Source: Limanda limanda (lineage: Eukaryota > Chordata > Actinopteri > Pleuronectiformes > Pleuronectidae). From it: a stretch of DNA of 64,000 bases. This document shows positions 34,720-47,100 of the stretch, one piece after another. Location of the stretch: contig NC_083646.1 of the NCBI RefSeq assembly GCF_963576545.1, positions 21,022,989-21,086,988 of the forward strand. The letters run 5' to 3'. Numbering within the stretch: position 1 is the first letter of the stretch; every line of letters starts with the position of its first letter. Position numbers and translations under genes: made by a program. The notes under the pieces were generated by a model. That model worked only from the letters and a program-made list of their open reading frames with translations. It had not been told where the DNA came from and ran no database searches.

Positions 34720-36064
34720 GTCAACCTACGTTGCAAAGGACAAAGCAAAAGCAATGCAGTCTTATAAGAAATCTACAGACTGAATAGGCTCAAAGGGGGA
34801 ACTACAGATGGCCTCAAGCACAACAGACAAATGCCATGAGGGCACACTGGATTTAAATACAGGCCTTAGCCGGCGGACTCAATTTGAAAAGTGCATAGCA
34901 AGGGGAACGATAGGGTACACAACTGTGTGAGTAGTTTCTGACTTCGACCGGTTCATAAATGAGTTCCTGAATTAAGGAGCACATAGTAAATAATAAGACC
35001 GAACAGACTGGAAGATATAATATTAATAAATCATAATTGTAAAAAATAATTTATAACAATCTATGAAAGGAGCGATGATCACTTCCTTCATAAGTAATTC
35101 AGTCAGTCACCGATTCCCTGTGAATCAGCTTCTGCATGGCACAAACTAGTTAGCTAGTTATTCTTTGAGCACCTCATGTAAAGTGACACTGAACAGTTAT
35201 TATAAACTACCTCATTGCATATCTTATCATTATCCACACATATCTGCCACCTTACTGGTGCATTACACTGTGCAGTTACCGAGCAGTTCCTTGTTACTTC
35301 CTGATTAACTGATCCTTCCTTTATCTTTTTGTGCCCCCAGAATAAAAATAAAGGATTGACATAGTGAATATAAACTGACTAAACTGAATAATTTACAATT
35401 AGTTAGGAACAACAAACGGGGACAGCAGGATTCACATTTTTTAAATCAGATTCAATCAAATCCCATTTACATACAACATTAGACTAGATGCTAAGAACTA
35501 CTTATGCCAGAAACTGCTGTCTTATGTTTGTCATTAAGATCTAATTGTGAAATCCCCAGTAAACATTGATTTTGCTGCTATTCAGTATGATGTGTCACTT
35601 TACTTCAGGGTGCGCAATGAGTCAAAAATTATTAAGTAATTCATAATGAAGGAGCCGCTTCTTATTTTGTGGCTGATTCTGAGTTGATGGATTTAATTGT
35701 ATTCATAATTATTCAGGAAATTATTTCAAATGAATAATTCATTAATAATCAAATGGTACCTGCCTGGGTTCTCTCTTTTTGCCCATTTATGACTCACATC
35801 TTTTTGTACCATATTGTTGAAATGATTTAGGATTCCAGGACGCAAATGCCGACAAAAGCCAAAGCAGGAAGGGGCAGAGATAATAAAAATAGATTATCTA
35901 ACCCACAGATATATTCACATGCATATTTACATTGGCCACTTCTGCATGTTGCCAAACATCAACAAGTCCGCCATTTTAGACTTTTTTATTGTGTGATTGC
36001 TTTTTCTGTCCTTGTCCTGATCATTTTAGGATCCTTGGTCAGCCCATCCACTTTAAAATACTCC
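34720..36064. other. No gene recognised
   Basis: AT-rich, without repeats or motifs I can name. Confidence 0.5.
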
Positions 36065-38115
36065 ATAAATAAATAGTGCTGGTTTGGTGGAGTTATTGCA
36101 GTTCAGAGGAGTTTAAAAGTCTTATGGCCTGGGGGATGAAACTGTCTCTGAGCCTGGTGGTGCAGGCCCGGATGCTGCGGTACCTTCGGCCAGACGGCAG
36201 CAGGCAAAAATGTTAATAGCTGGGGTGAAGGGGGTCTTTAATAATCCGGTTGCTCTTCCTCCTGCACCGCTGGGTGTAGAGGTCCTCCATGGATGGCAGC
36301 TCCGTCCTGGTGATGTGTTGAGCAGACTTCACCACCCTCTGTAAAGCCTTACGGTTCATGGCGGTGCAGCTGACATACTAGGCGGTGATGCAGCCAGTCA
36401 GGATGCTCTCTATGGTGCACCTGTAGAAGTTGCAGAGGATCCTGGAGTCCATGTGAAGCCTCCGCAGCCTGAAGAGGAAGAAGAGCCGCTGCCTGGCCGT
36501 CTTCCTGATGGAGTCTGTGTGATGGGTCCAGCTCAGGTCATCACAGATGTGGACCCTGAGGAACTTGAAGCTGCTGACTCGCTCCACCGTGGTCCCGTTG
36601 ATGGAGAGGGGGGTGTGTTCCACTCCTTGTCTCTTCCTGTAATCCACGATCAGCTCCTTAGTTTTGCTGACGTTGAGTTGGAGGTTGTTGTCCTGGCACC
36701 GGTGATCAGGCCTATGACAGTGGTGTCGTCAGCAAACTTGACAATGGTGTTGGAACTGTGGGTGGCCACGCTTTCATGCGTGAACAGGGAGTACAGGAGA
36801 GGACTGAGCACACAGCCCTGGGGGGCACCGGTGTTGAGGGTCAGGGTGGAGGATGTGGCGCTGCCAATCCGCACCGCCTGTGGTCTGCCCGTCAGAAAGT
36901 TCAGTATCCACTCACGGAGGGCGATGTTGAGCCCAAGGTCTCTGAGCTTGGTGACGAGCTTCAGGGGCACAATGGTGTTGAATGCTGAACTGTAGTCGAT
37001 TTGGAAATGTTCGTACAGAAATCCTGGGTACGACATCAGCGATGCATTTGCTGATGTAGCAGATGACGGCGTCCGTGTACGTGTTGATGTCATCATCCTG
37101 GAACACGCACCACCAGTCGTGCTGATGCAATCCTGAAGAGCCGAGTCTGATTGGTCGGTCCACCGCTGAATGATCCAAGTCACCGGTCTGTCACGCTTGA
37201 GTTTCTGCCTATAAGAAGGCAGCAGCAGAACTGAAACGTGATCTGATTTGCCGAATGGGGGGCGGGGGAGGGCCTTATACGCACCCCGGAAGGGAGTGTA
37301 AACATGGTCCAGTGTGTTCGCGCCAGACAGCTGATCTGCTGGTAGTCTCTCGGCAGGACTTTTCTCATCTTGGCGTTGTTGATAAAGGCAGCCTCGGGCC
37401 GTGATGTCTCTGTCCTGTCGATAACGGCATGTAGCTCGTCCAGCGCCTGGTTGGTTTAGGCGTGTGGGGGAATGTACACCACTGTTATAATGACCGATGT
37501 AAACTCCCTCGGGATGTAATAAGGTCAGCATCTGATCATGAGGTGCTCCAGGTCTGGAGAACAGCCCGGAGAAATAATCCTCCCATCCTAGCACCACAGA
37601 TTGTTGAGCATGCAGCAGACACCTCCTTCCTTGCTCTTCCCCAAGTTTGTTGTCCGGTCCTGGCGGTGAATGGAGACCCCCTCGGGAACAATGGCGCAGC
37701 CTGGGATCGAGGGGTCGAGCCAAGTCTTGGTGAAAACCAACAGGTTACAAAACTTAATGTCCCGTTGAAAAGCCATCCTGCTACGAAGTTCGTCCAGCTT
37801 GTTATCCAGGGACTGAACATTAGCCAGAAGAATGCTTGGTAGAGGAGGCCGGTTCTCACGTTTCCTCAACCGGACCAAGACGCAGGCCCGCGACCCTCGT
37901 TTTAGCCAGCCAGCCAACAAGAGGCGCAAGGGTAGTTGGACGCAGGTTACATCAGACGATCGCATCAGAGTAAACATGAAACAAGGAAAATAACTGCAAA
38001 GACAAACAGGAAATTACATAAAAGTGTTCAAACTTAAGAGTCCAGAAGTTCACAAAGTCACTTCAGATGTCCGTCAAGAGGCAGACCAGGAGAATTCTGG
38101 CGTGCGTGCTAAATG
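36065..38115 (-). mobile_element. LINE with endonuclease and RT, internally deleted
   Basis: Reverse-strand non-LTR retrotransposon, GC-richer than its flanks. From high to low coordinates it has a 5' leader, an apurinic-type endonuclease, a deletion junction, and the reverse transcriptase from the palm region to the C-terminus. It belongs to a group common in fish whose RT carries DYSSAFNTI and [19 protein letters not shown] think it is near the Rex/CR1-like LINEs, but the clade is uncertain. Both outer limits are approximate, since no tail or target duplication could be defined. An imperfect tandem duplication begins about 20 bases to its right. Confidence 0.8.
36085..37977 (-). pseudogene. 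LINE endonuclease/reverse transcriptase polyprotein (broken)
   Basis: Endonuclease (37977 to about 37020): [29 protein letters not shown], where the family has the catalytic Glu of TETWL but Lys is found here; [16 protein letters not shown], where five residues including the GDF of GDFNN are missing; and an intact [13 protein letters not shown]. Several frameshifts separate these parts. At about 37005 the text jumps from [12 protein letters not shown] straight to [15 protein letters not shown], so the linker and RT fingers (roughly 250 residues in relatives) are deleted. RT part: [24 protein letters not shown] (the FADD catalytic box), VDYRKRQG, VERVSSFKFLRVHI, NFYRCTIESILTGCI, then past a stop LLPSGRRYRSIRAC and SFIPQAIRLLNSS. 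The forward frames over this span are shadows. Confidence 0.85.
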
Positions 38116-38135
38116 TTTAATTGCCCACACTCAGT

Positions 38136-38939
38136 AAAACACATGTTTACTCCCCATCTGCCACTTCATAGCTTTCAGTCTCTATAATTCTTAGAAGTTT
38201 AAAAAACATTGCCCAGATTAGTCCATACAGCCTGCAACCTGCATTCAGACTATATTTTAATATGGTGATGCACTTGATGGTTGTGAGATATGTCAAAGTT
38301 TAAAATTATGTCTTAGAAACCTGAGTGCAAACCCCTTTGGCCGGCGAAGACCAAAGCGCTTCTGTTGGTGCAGGAATCATTAATGTTTCAAGTTGGTATT
38401 TTTGTTCTAACAAACAAACAGAAGTTTAGATTAGAGAGAAAATGTGACAGTAATAATAAACTTTAATAAGCAATATCATAAATTACACAGATCTAGCACC
38501 AGCTTCTGATATCTGTGTCTTTTAGATGCTATATGCTCAGTTTCCCTTGCAAACATTCTGGACTTCGGTAAAAATTCTTTGCACAAAGATGACAAAAGTC
38601 AACATCAAACTCGAGTATATAACAGGGGTGGGGAAGAATTTTCTTATCAAGGCCCATTTAAACTTTGAATAATTATTTGTTGGCCATACTCTATGATGAG
38701 GCATCTGATATCAGATGGTAGTGATTATAATGCGACTGGCAGCAGGTTTTCCCTGTTTGGGTCATTCATGCGCTGAACTCAGTATCTGCAAGACTCTGTT
38801 GCAAGTTGTATCACACTCGAGATTTGTCTTTTTCATCAATGCTTGTTGTTTGACTTTCAAAGTTCTGTTTTTATTTCCTGGAAAACTTGCCTTTTTTTAT
38901 TTTCGTGTCCTGAAAGTCAACATAATGCGTGTCAGCAAA
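38136..38939 (+). repeat. Tandem duplication, left copy (A'-B'-C')
   Basis: Three blocks fused together: A' (38136-38337), B' (38338-38411) and C' (38417-38939). Each matches a block of the right copy in the same order and orientation, at about 97-98% for A and C by eye count. The segments that separate the blocks in the right copy are absent here. Just before C' there is a short AACAAAC insertion-like duplication. C' contains CAGGGGTGGGGAAG (38623), which resembles a hAT transposon end. Confidence 0.9.
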
Positions 38940-41292
38940 AAAACACATGTTTACTCCCCATCTGCCACTTCACAGCTTTCAGTCTTTATAATTCTTAGAA
39001 GTTTAAAAAACATTGCCCAGATTAGTCCATACAGGCTGCAACCTGCATTCAGACTATATTTTAATATGGTGATGCACTTGATGGTTGTAAGATATGTCAA
39101 AGTTTAAAATGATGTCTTAGAAACCTGAGTGCAAACCCCTTCATTCAAGCCTGATCATTTATTCACAAGAGTTTTTGTTATGCTGAACAGAATGTCTAAG
39201 CTAATAGGAAGCTGATGTGTATCAACCAAATTGAGGAAAAACTTTTTGACGTATAAAAGTGGTTCAGTGAGTTGGACATAAAATATCCTTAAAGCCACAA
39301 CCTCATACCTTCAAGTTACATCACTGTAAGATCAGTGCCCGTTCATTTCCCATCTTTCCTTTGTGGATTCTCTCCTCAGCTTGGTTCTGTGTGCTTTATT
39401 GCAGCAGGTGTCGCGACCTCTGACCTCTCGGCTGAGTGCAGCTGTGAAGCTCATGTCAAAATAGGGCATCTCCCAGCAAGTGCTCTGGCCAGCAAAGACC
39501 AAAGCGTTACTGGTGGTGCAGGAATCATTAATGTTTCAAGTTGGTATTTTTGTTCATACGATGTGCTACTTTCTACGCTGCTTCTTGTCTGCGCTTCACA
39601 AGCCACTGCAGAATTTCGTATTGCAGCTCAACTTTGCAGTAGAGTCCACAGGAGAGACCTGAAATCATCTCACGCTGGGTGGACATTTTCACCTTGAATG
39701 GCTCTTTCCTCCACTCACATACAAAAAGCCACACAGAAAAATAAGACAACAAGAACAAGTGTTTTTTTTAAAAGAGGACAAGAGAAGGACGTTATGGAAA
39801 TTTGGGGGGGGATTAAAATCATGTAGGAGAGACATTGTCATCTCTTTAGAGTTTGTTATCCAGCCATAATGGATTCATGCCTTTGTCAGATGACAAATGT
39901 GTCTTTCGACCTGAATTAAAACAACAAAAGTAGATATGTCAGTTGTTCTTCCGATACATTCTGACAGAGTAGATGCTCAAGGACATAGAACTGGGAACAA
40001 CAGAAAAGTCCTGATTGAAATCTGAGCTATTATAACTATAACTATGTCCCTCTTCTGATGACTTTATCAAATGACGCAATACATTGTGTCAGCACCATTT
40101 TCCCATGAGAGAATCAGATAGTTCACCTGTTGAGATCGTCTTCATTCCTCATGAATACCATGTGGAGACCCCTCTTCTCATAAATGACCTCAGCACTTAA
40201 TGACAGTAGATAGAGATGTCTGGAAATGGGATTGGTGTCCCACGGTGGAATAGTCAAGAGCCTGAGGAGGGACAGGACGCTTTAGCTGAAGGAAAGGTTA
40301 TTAATCGTGGATCTGTGATTGAAAATCTGACAAGTTAAGGTCTGTCACCACAGGACACAGTGGACTCTAATTCAGTCAAAAGCAGAAACAGTAAACAGGA
40401 CCAAACACATGGTGCCCTTTTCCTCAACTGACCGTCATTTATCATGCACACTCTGAGGACAATGTTGAAGATAACATTAGGCTATGATTGAATAATAATA
40501 CCTTCATCCATCATCATACAAAAACAAAAGCCCACATTGTACATTTATCCCATAACTTTCATTCTATAAGTAGATTTCCTCAACTGACATTCAGAAGATA
40601 TGGGTTAAAAAAAAAGGACAGACACACAGTTCTTTGAGCCATATCAGAGGTCACTTGAAATAAGATCCAGACTTCCCTTTTCAAACTATCATGCTCCATT
40701 CGTTAAGTCTACATCACAGTTGGTATAACATCTTTAACAGCAGCCTATACTTAGTTGAACTTAATAGGCTAACAGAAGTTTAGATTAGAGAGAAAATGTG
40801 ACAGTAATAATAAACTTTAAAAAGCAATATCATAAATTACACAGATCTAGCACCAGCTTCTGATATCCGTGTGTTTTAGATGCTATATGCTCAGTTTCCC
40901 TTGCAAACATTCTGGACTTCGGTAAAAATTCTTTGCACAAAGATGACAAAAGTTAACATCAAACTCGAGTATATAACAGGGTGAGGAAGAATTTTCTTAT
41001 CAAGGCCCATTTAAACTTTGAATAATTATTTGTTGGCCATACTCTATGATGAGGCATCTGATGTCAGATGGTAGTGATTATAATGCGACTGGCAGCAGGT
41101 TTTACCTGTTTGGGTCATTCATGCGCTGAACTCAGTATTTGCAAGACTCTGTTGCAAGTTGTATCACACTCGAGATTTGTCTTTTTCATCAATGCTTGTT
41201 GTTTGACTTTCCAAGTTCTGTTTTTATTTCCTGGAAAACTTGCCTTTTTTTATTTTCTTGTCCTGAAAGTCAACATGATGCGTGTCAGCAAA
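38940..41292 (+). repeat. Tandem duplication, right copy (A-B-C with spacers)
   Basis: Block A (38940-39142) abuts the end of C' with no gap, the signature of a tandem duplication joining GTCAGCAAA to AAAACACATG. Block B is 39484-39555 and block C 40771-41292. The spacers 39143-39483 and 39556-40770 have no counterpart in the left copy and show no transposon features, so deletion from the left copy is likelier than insertion here. Open frames in C and C' (41068 and 38715) are similar only because the DNA is; there is no sign of coding. Confidence 0.9.
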
Positions 41293-42114
41293 GACACGTG
41301 ATGTTAGTTTGTTGCTTGTGTACCTTAACTGTGACCTGGATAGGCATACACTTTTACATGTTATTATCTGCAGACGCACACATTGTTTTTTTGTAAATAA
41401 GAATTGTTTTGTGGGTCAGCTCAAACTGTCCAGCCAGGCGATCTATACTGCTGATTTACGGTGTGATATATGGGCTTGTCACTTGTCTCTGGATGTCAAA
41501 TGTGGTCTCAGATTTTTCAGTTGATCAGTATGATGTTGATATTTTGGTGGAAATAGAGTCTTTAAAGATGTGCTGAGGCATGATAATCAGTTTCTGGCTT
41601 GAAGCTAAATAACTATATTTCATTATACATTCCTAGATTCTAAGTCTACTCAATCTGCACATTCTACATAAAAACATGATTTCCATTCCATTTGTTAATC
41701 ACTTTTTGTCATATGGCACTGTGGTTGGCACAGCTGTTTCCCAGCTACGACACCAGTGTTCTAATATATTCCTCCTCATTGAGCCCGTTTGCACTTTGTG
41801 CTGCTGCTGCACCTAAATGGACCAAGGTAGCAGATGGAGACGCCTTCGCAATCAGTGCAGACCTACTGTAGTGGCCGTTCCGTTCAGTTCCACATTACGA
41901 TGGCCACTTCTGATATGTCTGAGGAGTATTTCTTGCAGTTGACTCGTGTCAAACAAATAGACCCCGTCCTCCAGGAGGCGGGTTAAACTTGAAATGAGGG
42001 ATTTTATTTTCCGTTCCAGCACATTTAAGACACACCGTTTAAACGATCCTTTATCGAAATTGGCATGCCTTATTTCCAAACCGGTCACGATGTCCCTTTA
42101 TCTTGTTTTCACAG
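41293..42114. other. No gene recognised
   Basis: A reverse 78-codon frame at 41852-42088 sits in slightly GC-richer DNA but has no family motif. Confidence 0.45.
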
Positions 42115-42144
42115 TATCACGTTATCACGTTATCACGTTATCAC
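42115..42144. repeat. Octamer tandem array (TATCACGT x3.75)
   Basis: Three exact TATCACGT units and a partial fourth. On the reverse strand each unit reads GTGATAAC, giving four GATAA-core motifs with exact 8-bp phasing. Confidence 0.9.
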
Positions 42145-44300
42145 TTTTCCGTCAATTTCACGGTCAAAACTTGTTTAATTCTATTCCACAGATTCCCTAC
42201 TCACCACAATGTTATTGCGACTCACTAACAACCAGCCCTCCTCCACCACGCATCTATATGATGAACCGCCTTACGGCCTCATTAACTGGTGCAAAAAAGA
42301 CGCAAAACACCGTCCAAAACAGAATATACTTGAATATAGAAGACACACTAGAAGACACACTACACAAAATATAATAATAATTTTAACTGTACAAAACTTT
42401 AACTACAAACCTGGATAATATAAGAAAATATCAAACGCAAGATAAATATTTAACTATACACACACAGGCTGCAGAGGGGCTCTTACACCTACCACTATGT
42501 ACTTTCATGAATAAAATAAGGTCCCTTGTGCTGCTTTTACCTAAATTTGAATCAGATTCAGAAATAGTAAGTAATTATCCCATTGTGTAAATTCTGGCCT
42601 GCCTAATGTTAGCTGATTATAGTGTAGTTAAATATATGAGGAACGTATGAAAATACAAACAATGCATTGTTTGTAATACACTGATGATGATTCTGATCAG
42701 GTTAAAAGGTAATATCCATGCAATATGATCATTAGTTGATGCTACACAATAAATTGTGTATTTCATCATTGAATTAAACACTTTAGTTAAAACTGGTCAA
42801 TGATGTAAATGTTCGGTCTGATTGGTGGATGGGATGGTTTTCTATGTTTATCATTTCCGATGATCGATGGAATCATACTGAGAGGAAGTACCTTTCAATA
42901 ACATATGGGCTGAGAATGGAGTGAGTGAAAAAGTCCGCGGACTGACTGTTTTCATACTTTGAGCCTATTCAAGTAATTACAGATAGTAAAAGCCCAGGAA
43001 CTGTATTTTATACAATATGGGCCCTTTAAATGCAAGTGCTCGATGCAATTGCGAAGAATTCAGGATTCACATTTGTGAAATTGATGTGGTGCTGAGGCGA
43101 GTGAAATTAGTCCGGCCTCAATCTTCTTTCTCCTTTAGACCTTCGCCCATCACTGTGAAGGGCAGGTGTACAATTGACTTGGTTATTGGTGTGTATGTGG
43201 CCTTTCTTCTTTCAGCTCTAAATCACTGCTTTCATCACTCTGCTCAGCTACTTTTGAGGCAGTCCATTTGTGGGAAACAAGTACCTCATAGCACTCGCCT
43301 CTGGCTCGGAATTGAGCAAATGGATTTGCACAATATGGCCATAGGTTGAATAACAATTGGCCGACAACTGTGCTGGCTTGTTAGTGTGTTTATGTGTGAG
43401 TGTGTGTGTGTGTGTGTGTGTGTCTGCGGTGATCAGGAGAGGTGAGATAAGTGGTGGATGTTCACAGTAATACATTTTTTTAAACACTGTTATCCCATCA
43501 CTTTGTTTGCTCTCGCAGGTATTTCCATCACGGCGTCCCCTCTGACCTCTGCAGTGGGTGTTTTCGGAGATTAACGTTAACATAATTAACTCATGAGTGC
43601 TTTTCCGCCCGTCTATTTTGTGTATGCGTGTGAATGCAACAATCGGCACACATTACGTCCAGGTACACATACAGCAGGTCCACTGATTACATTTCCACTG
43701 CTGTTAATCTCTGCTAATTAAGACTGATGAATGCATTAGCACTCTTGTAAACAATTTGTTTGTTTGAGCAAAGGTTGTACAGAATTTAAAGACCTTCTGT
43801 CAACCTCATTCAAGAAATATCTGGCTGGTTTGTGGTCTACCTGGAATGTTAATGATCCCTCAGAGATCGCCCAGCGGCAGCCACTCACAGCCTTTCTGCT
43901 GTCATGCACGCAGCAAAAACCAGACGGGTACTCAGAGAAAAATGGCATCCATCATTGCCTCCACATATTCAGCTTTATAACCAAAAGTATGTGGGCAACA
44001 CATTCCATTGACATGGGTTTTTTCGGCCTTGGTTTCCCTCAGTCCTGAAAAGGGGAGTTTCTAATGCTGCAGGATACAGTGATATTTTAGACCAGTGGTT
44101 CTCTTTTTCCTTGAATATCTGCATATGCCTAGTGACCACAACCATGATAGAAAGAAGCTTGACAAGGCCAGAAGAGACAAAATTATCTAACCCCATTGTG
44201 GCCCTCAAAGAATTAGCAGTTTATAGATAATTGATGGATGTTGTGCTCAATGTGTGTGTTCGTGTATTTATTTCCAGCGTGGTACATTTTCCTGTATAAA
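42145..44300. other. No gene; one TG microsatellite
   Basis: Nothing coding recognised. The 133-codon reverse frame at 43248-43649 spans the TG repeat (read as HTHTH) and is not a gene. Confidence 0.5.
43401..43423. repeat. (TG)n microsatellite
   Basis: Eleven TG units, preceded by GTGTGAG. Confidence 0.95.
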
Positions 44301-44450
44301 GATATACTTTGTTAGGACCAGTGGTTCTCATGGCGACTAAAGCTTGGTCCTAATAAAGCAAAATGTAAATTGTGAGGTAATGCTTAAGGTAAGGGGATAT
44401 GCAATACCAAGGATAGCTTCTCAGAGCTTGTGTGTGTGTGTGTGTGAGAG
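44301..44450 (+). repeat. Fish-type interspersed repeat fragment with TG tract
   Basis: Contains TTAGGACCAGTGGTTCTCAT and then TTGGTCCTAATAAAG, an inverted pair TTAGGACCA/TGGTCCTAA with a short loop (about 44312-44352), followed by a TG microsatellite at 44429-44446. I recall this arrangement (GTTAGGACCA...GGTCCTAATAA, then TG repeats) as recurrent in fish non-coding DNA. Family not named. Confidence 0.4.
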
Positions 44451-47035
44451 TCAGACAGCTCGCTAGTGTTGCACACCTACAGGGAGGGTTAAAAACTTGA
44501 GGACTCTTCACTCTTGGGAGCTCATTTAGTGCAAAACAGCCCTGCCTTTCTGTCATCCAAATTGGAGGATTTACCACACACAGACACAGACACACTCAGC
44601 CGTGCAAGCACAGCACTGCAAGCCCATAAACACTCTTCCCACTTCTCCTACTTATTAGCTTGGATTTGAGTTTGTTGTTGCGTTAGACTACTTAGCTGGT
44701 GAGTCAATCACAGACGTCTCATTATCTATTCATCCTCAAGCATGCCCACAGCAAATCAAATTGCTGGGGAGCTGGAGAGGCTTCCTGGACACCTGTCAGC
44801 ATCCCCTCACAACTCCAAGGGTGTTGAAAGGAGAGACGCAATCTGTATGTCTGCTGAGGAAATGTGACAGTAATCAATAAGTCAGTGTTAAGGTGTACGG
44901 ATAAAATCAGAGGCCAGGGCCTTTCATAAAAGCAAACACACAGGTGGAGAAGGAGCTGGGAGCAGGGGGTGGGGGGTAGCACTGAAGCACAGCACAGAAT
45001 CACACCTGCGATCGATCTGCACAGCGCCGAGGCATCTGCTCAGCAATGCTGGGCTCCCGCGCCTCAAAGGACCGCACCTCACCACACTAATCCAACAGCC
45101 TACCATATCAGGCTCATTAAAACTAACAGGCAAACACACTGCATGCAGCTGAGGGCTGGGAGCTGCCGCAACCGGAGCCGAGCCTCAAATCGACACTGCT
45201 GAAAGAGTGTCTGAACAGCTCACAACGGTGTTTTCAAGAGCAAGAAGCAAGAGAGGTATTGTAGACAAGCGGAGAATTGGTGGTGCAGCGCAGGGTGAAG
45301 GTCAATCTAATTACAGCACGTCAGTATGAAAAACGTTACCTCAAACGGCTCTGAAGCTCCCACAGCCTCCGGCCGGCTTATCACCTCTAAATGCTGTTGT
45401 TTGCAGCTGAATAGTCAGGGGAACCATTCAGACTTTAGTGGAGCAATAAAACGACAAACCTAAACTTCAAAACAAGGGATTTTTTTGTCCTCTAAATCAA
45501 AACCTTGGAAGTATGCTACACCAATGTTGCTGTTACAGTCTTGCAGTTGTGGAAAGGATATATGATGTATTAGATCAAATTATACCTCCTATAACAAACT
45601 GAAATATTTGTTCTAATAGTCTCAGATATTGTGAATAAATATGGTTTAAGACATTCACAGATATTTATAAGGCTGACCTAACCATAGACATTAGCACATG
45701 CTTGTCACTGCCTAACTAAATTATTCTAAAGAGGCTAATGTTTGCATTTAGCCGCCCAACTCATGCTTATCTTTGTGCCAGGAAATCATATATTTGAAGT
45801 TAAAGTTCTAGTTTGTTGGGTGTCTGGTTGCTGACGTTTGTGACATTTCTCCGGAGATTTTTCCGCCTTTACAGATGACAAAGTCTGATGTGTGGTCCTG
45901 TGTACGAAAAAATGCTGATGGAGACTTGATTGAAGATGATCACCTAGTCTGCAGAAAATCAAAAGAGACAAAAGCTGCAAAACATGGCAGCAGTTTGAAT
46001 GCAAGATTAGTTATAGGTCAAAGCACAATTTAGAAACTTTGATCAACTTCCTGGAATATTTTGTTCATTTTAAAATGGTATAGTTTGTCAATATTTACCA
46101 GCAGTTAAATCTCTGTTGTCATAAGTGTATCAGTCCCATTACTTTAATTTTCAATACATTTTAACATTGTAAAAATAATTTAACAATCTTTCAAGAAGTT
46201 TCAATCTGAAACCCCAAAAAATGCTGGCAGTGTCACATGAAAAGTCAGTTTATTCATCAGGGTGAGTCATTATGATTCATCCTTAAGAAACCATGAATGT
46301 CTGTGCAAAAGATAAGAGCCCATCCATTCAGTAAAAGTTGAGGTATTTCACTGGGCACCTGAAATGTTGAGCGTCCTAGATTAAGAGTCAGTGAATCACC
46401 AAAGTGATCAGGGGAGCCTTTGATGTCTCAGATTTCATGACAATGACAGCATAGAGTTTGCAAATGTCTGAAAACTGAGCTCTATGACATTTTGATTTCC
46501 CTGATCTACATTCAAATTGACAAATTGGATAGTAATCAAGTTAAATCATGTCAGTAATAGTGTCATAATTGTCAAGCAGGAATGCACACAACAGTCAGAA
46601 ACTCAGAGGACAGTAACTTCTGTATTTCCTCTTTGTGTTGGAATGTCCATAATTTTTGTTTTCTAAAAAATTGAATTCGATTCTCACAGTATATAACCAT
46701 CTCCAAAATATAAGCAAAACTATAATATGACACTATGATAATGCCTGGTTTGTTGTGTGGTTAAATTGAGCCTTTAGGTTATATTGCAGTTAACAAAAAA
46801 CGATATTGTTTGAATGTTATGACGTCAGTGTTGTTTGTGATCAGCAGCACAGGGACAGACAAGCTCTTCCTCTCTCCTCTACATCACATTCTTTGTTTTC
46901 TCCATAGTCTCTTGGTCCATCTTGTCTCTTTCCTTCCCAAAGCTGATCTTTGATTGATGCAGTGTTTTAATTTCTGTAAACACAGAGGCTGAAAAAAGTA
47001 CACAGCAATTTAACATGCATATCGGCCCTTTATGC
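44451..47035. other. No gene; GC-richer patch near 44930-45200
   Basis: 44930-45200 is GC-richer and contains CGATCGATCTGCACAGCGCC and GGAGCTGCCGCAACCGGAGC-like text without a convincing frame. It might be regulatory. The rest is AT-rich. Confidence 0.4.
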
Positions 47036-47100
47036 CAGGGGTGGGGAACATATGGCCTGTGAGGCATTTGTGGGCAAAGCAAATAACATGAGTAAATTAT
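47036..47100 (+). mobile_element. hAT-like terminal fragment
   Basis: CAGGGGTGGGGAACATATGG followed by CCTGTGAGGCATTTGTGGGC resembles the terminal repeat start (CAGGGGTSGG...) of vertebrate hAT elements. No complementary end (...CCACCCCTG) was found in the window and no 8-bp duplication could be tested, so it would be a one-ended relic. Confidence 0.35.

Noticed and set aside
36453..36995. 180-codon forward open frame
   Set aside because: Antisense shadow of the LINE reverse transcriptase.
38715..39107. 130-codon forward frame partly repeated at 41068-41301
   Set aside because: The resemblance comes from the DNA duplication itself; frames diverge at the block edge and there is no codon-type substitution pattern or domain.
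39143..40770. Spacers missing from the left duplicate copy interpreted as introns of a retroposed transcript
   Set aside because: Junctions lack GT-AG or CT-AC boundaries and there is no poly-A or coding frame.
43248..43649. 133-codon reverse frame
   Set aside because: Depends on an open read through the TG microsatellite and has no motif.
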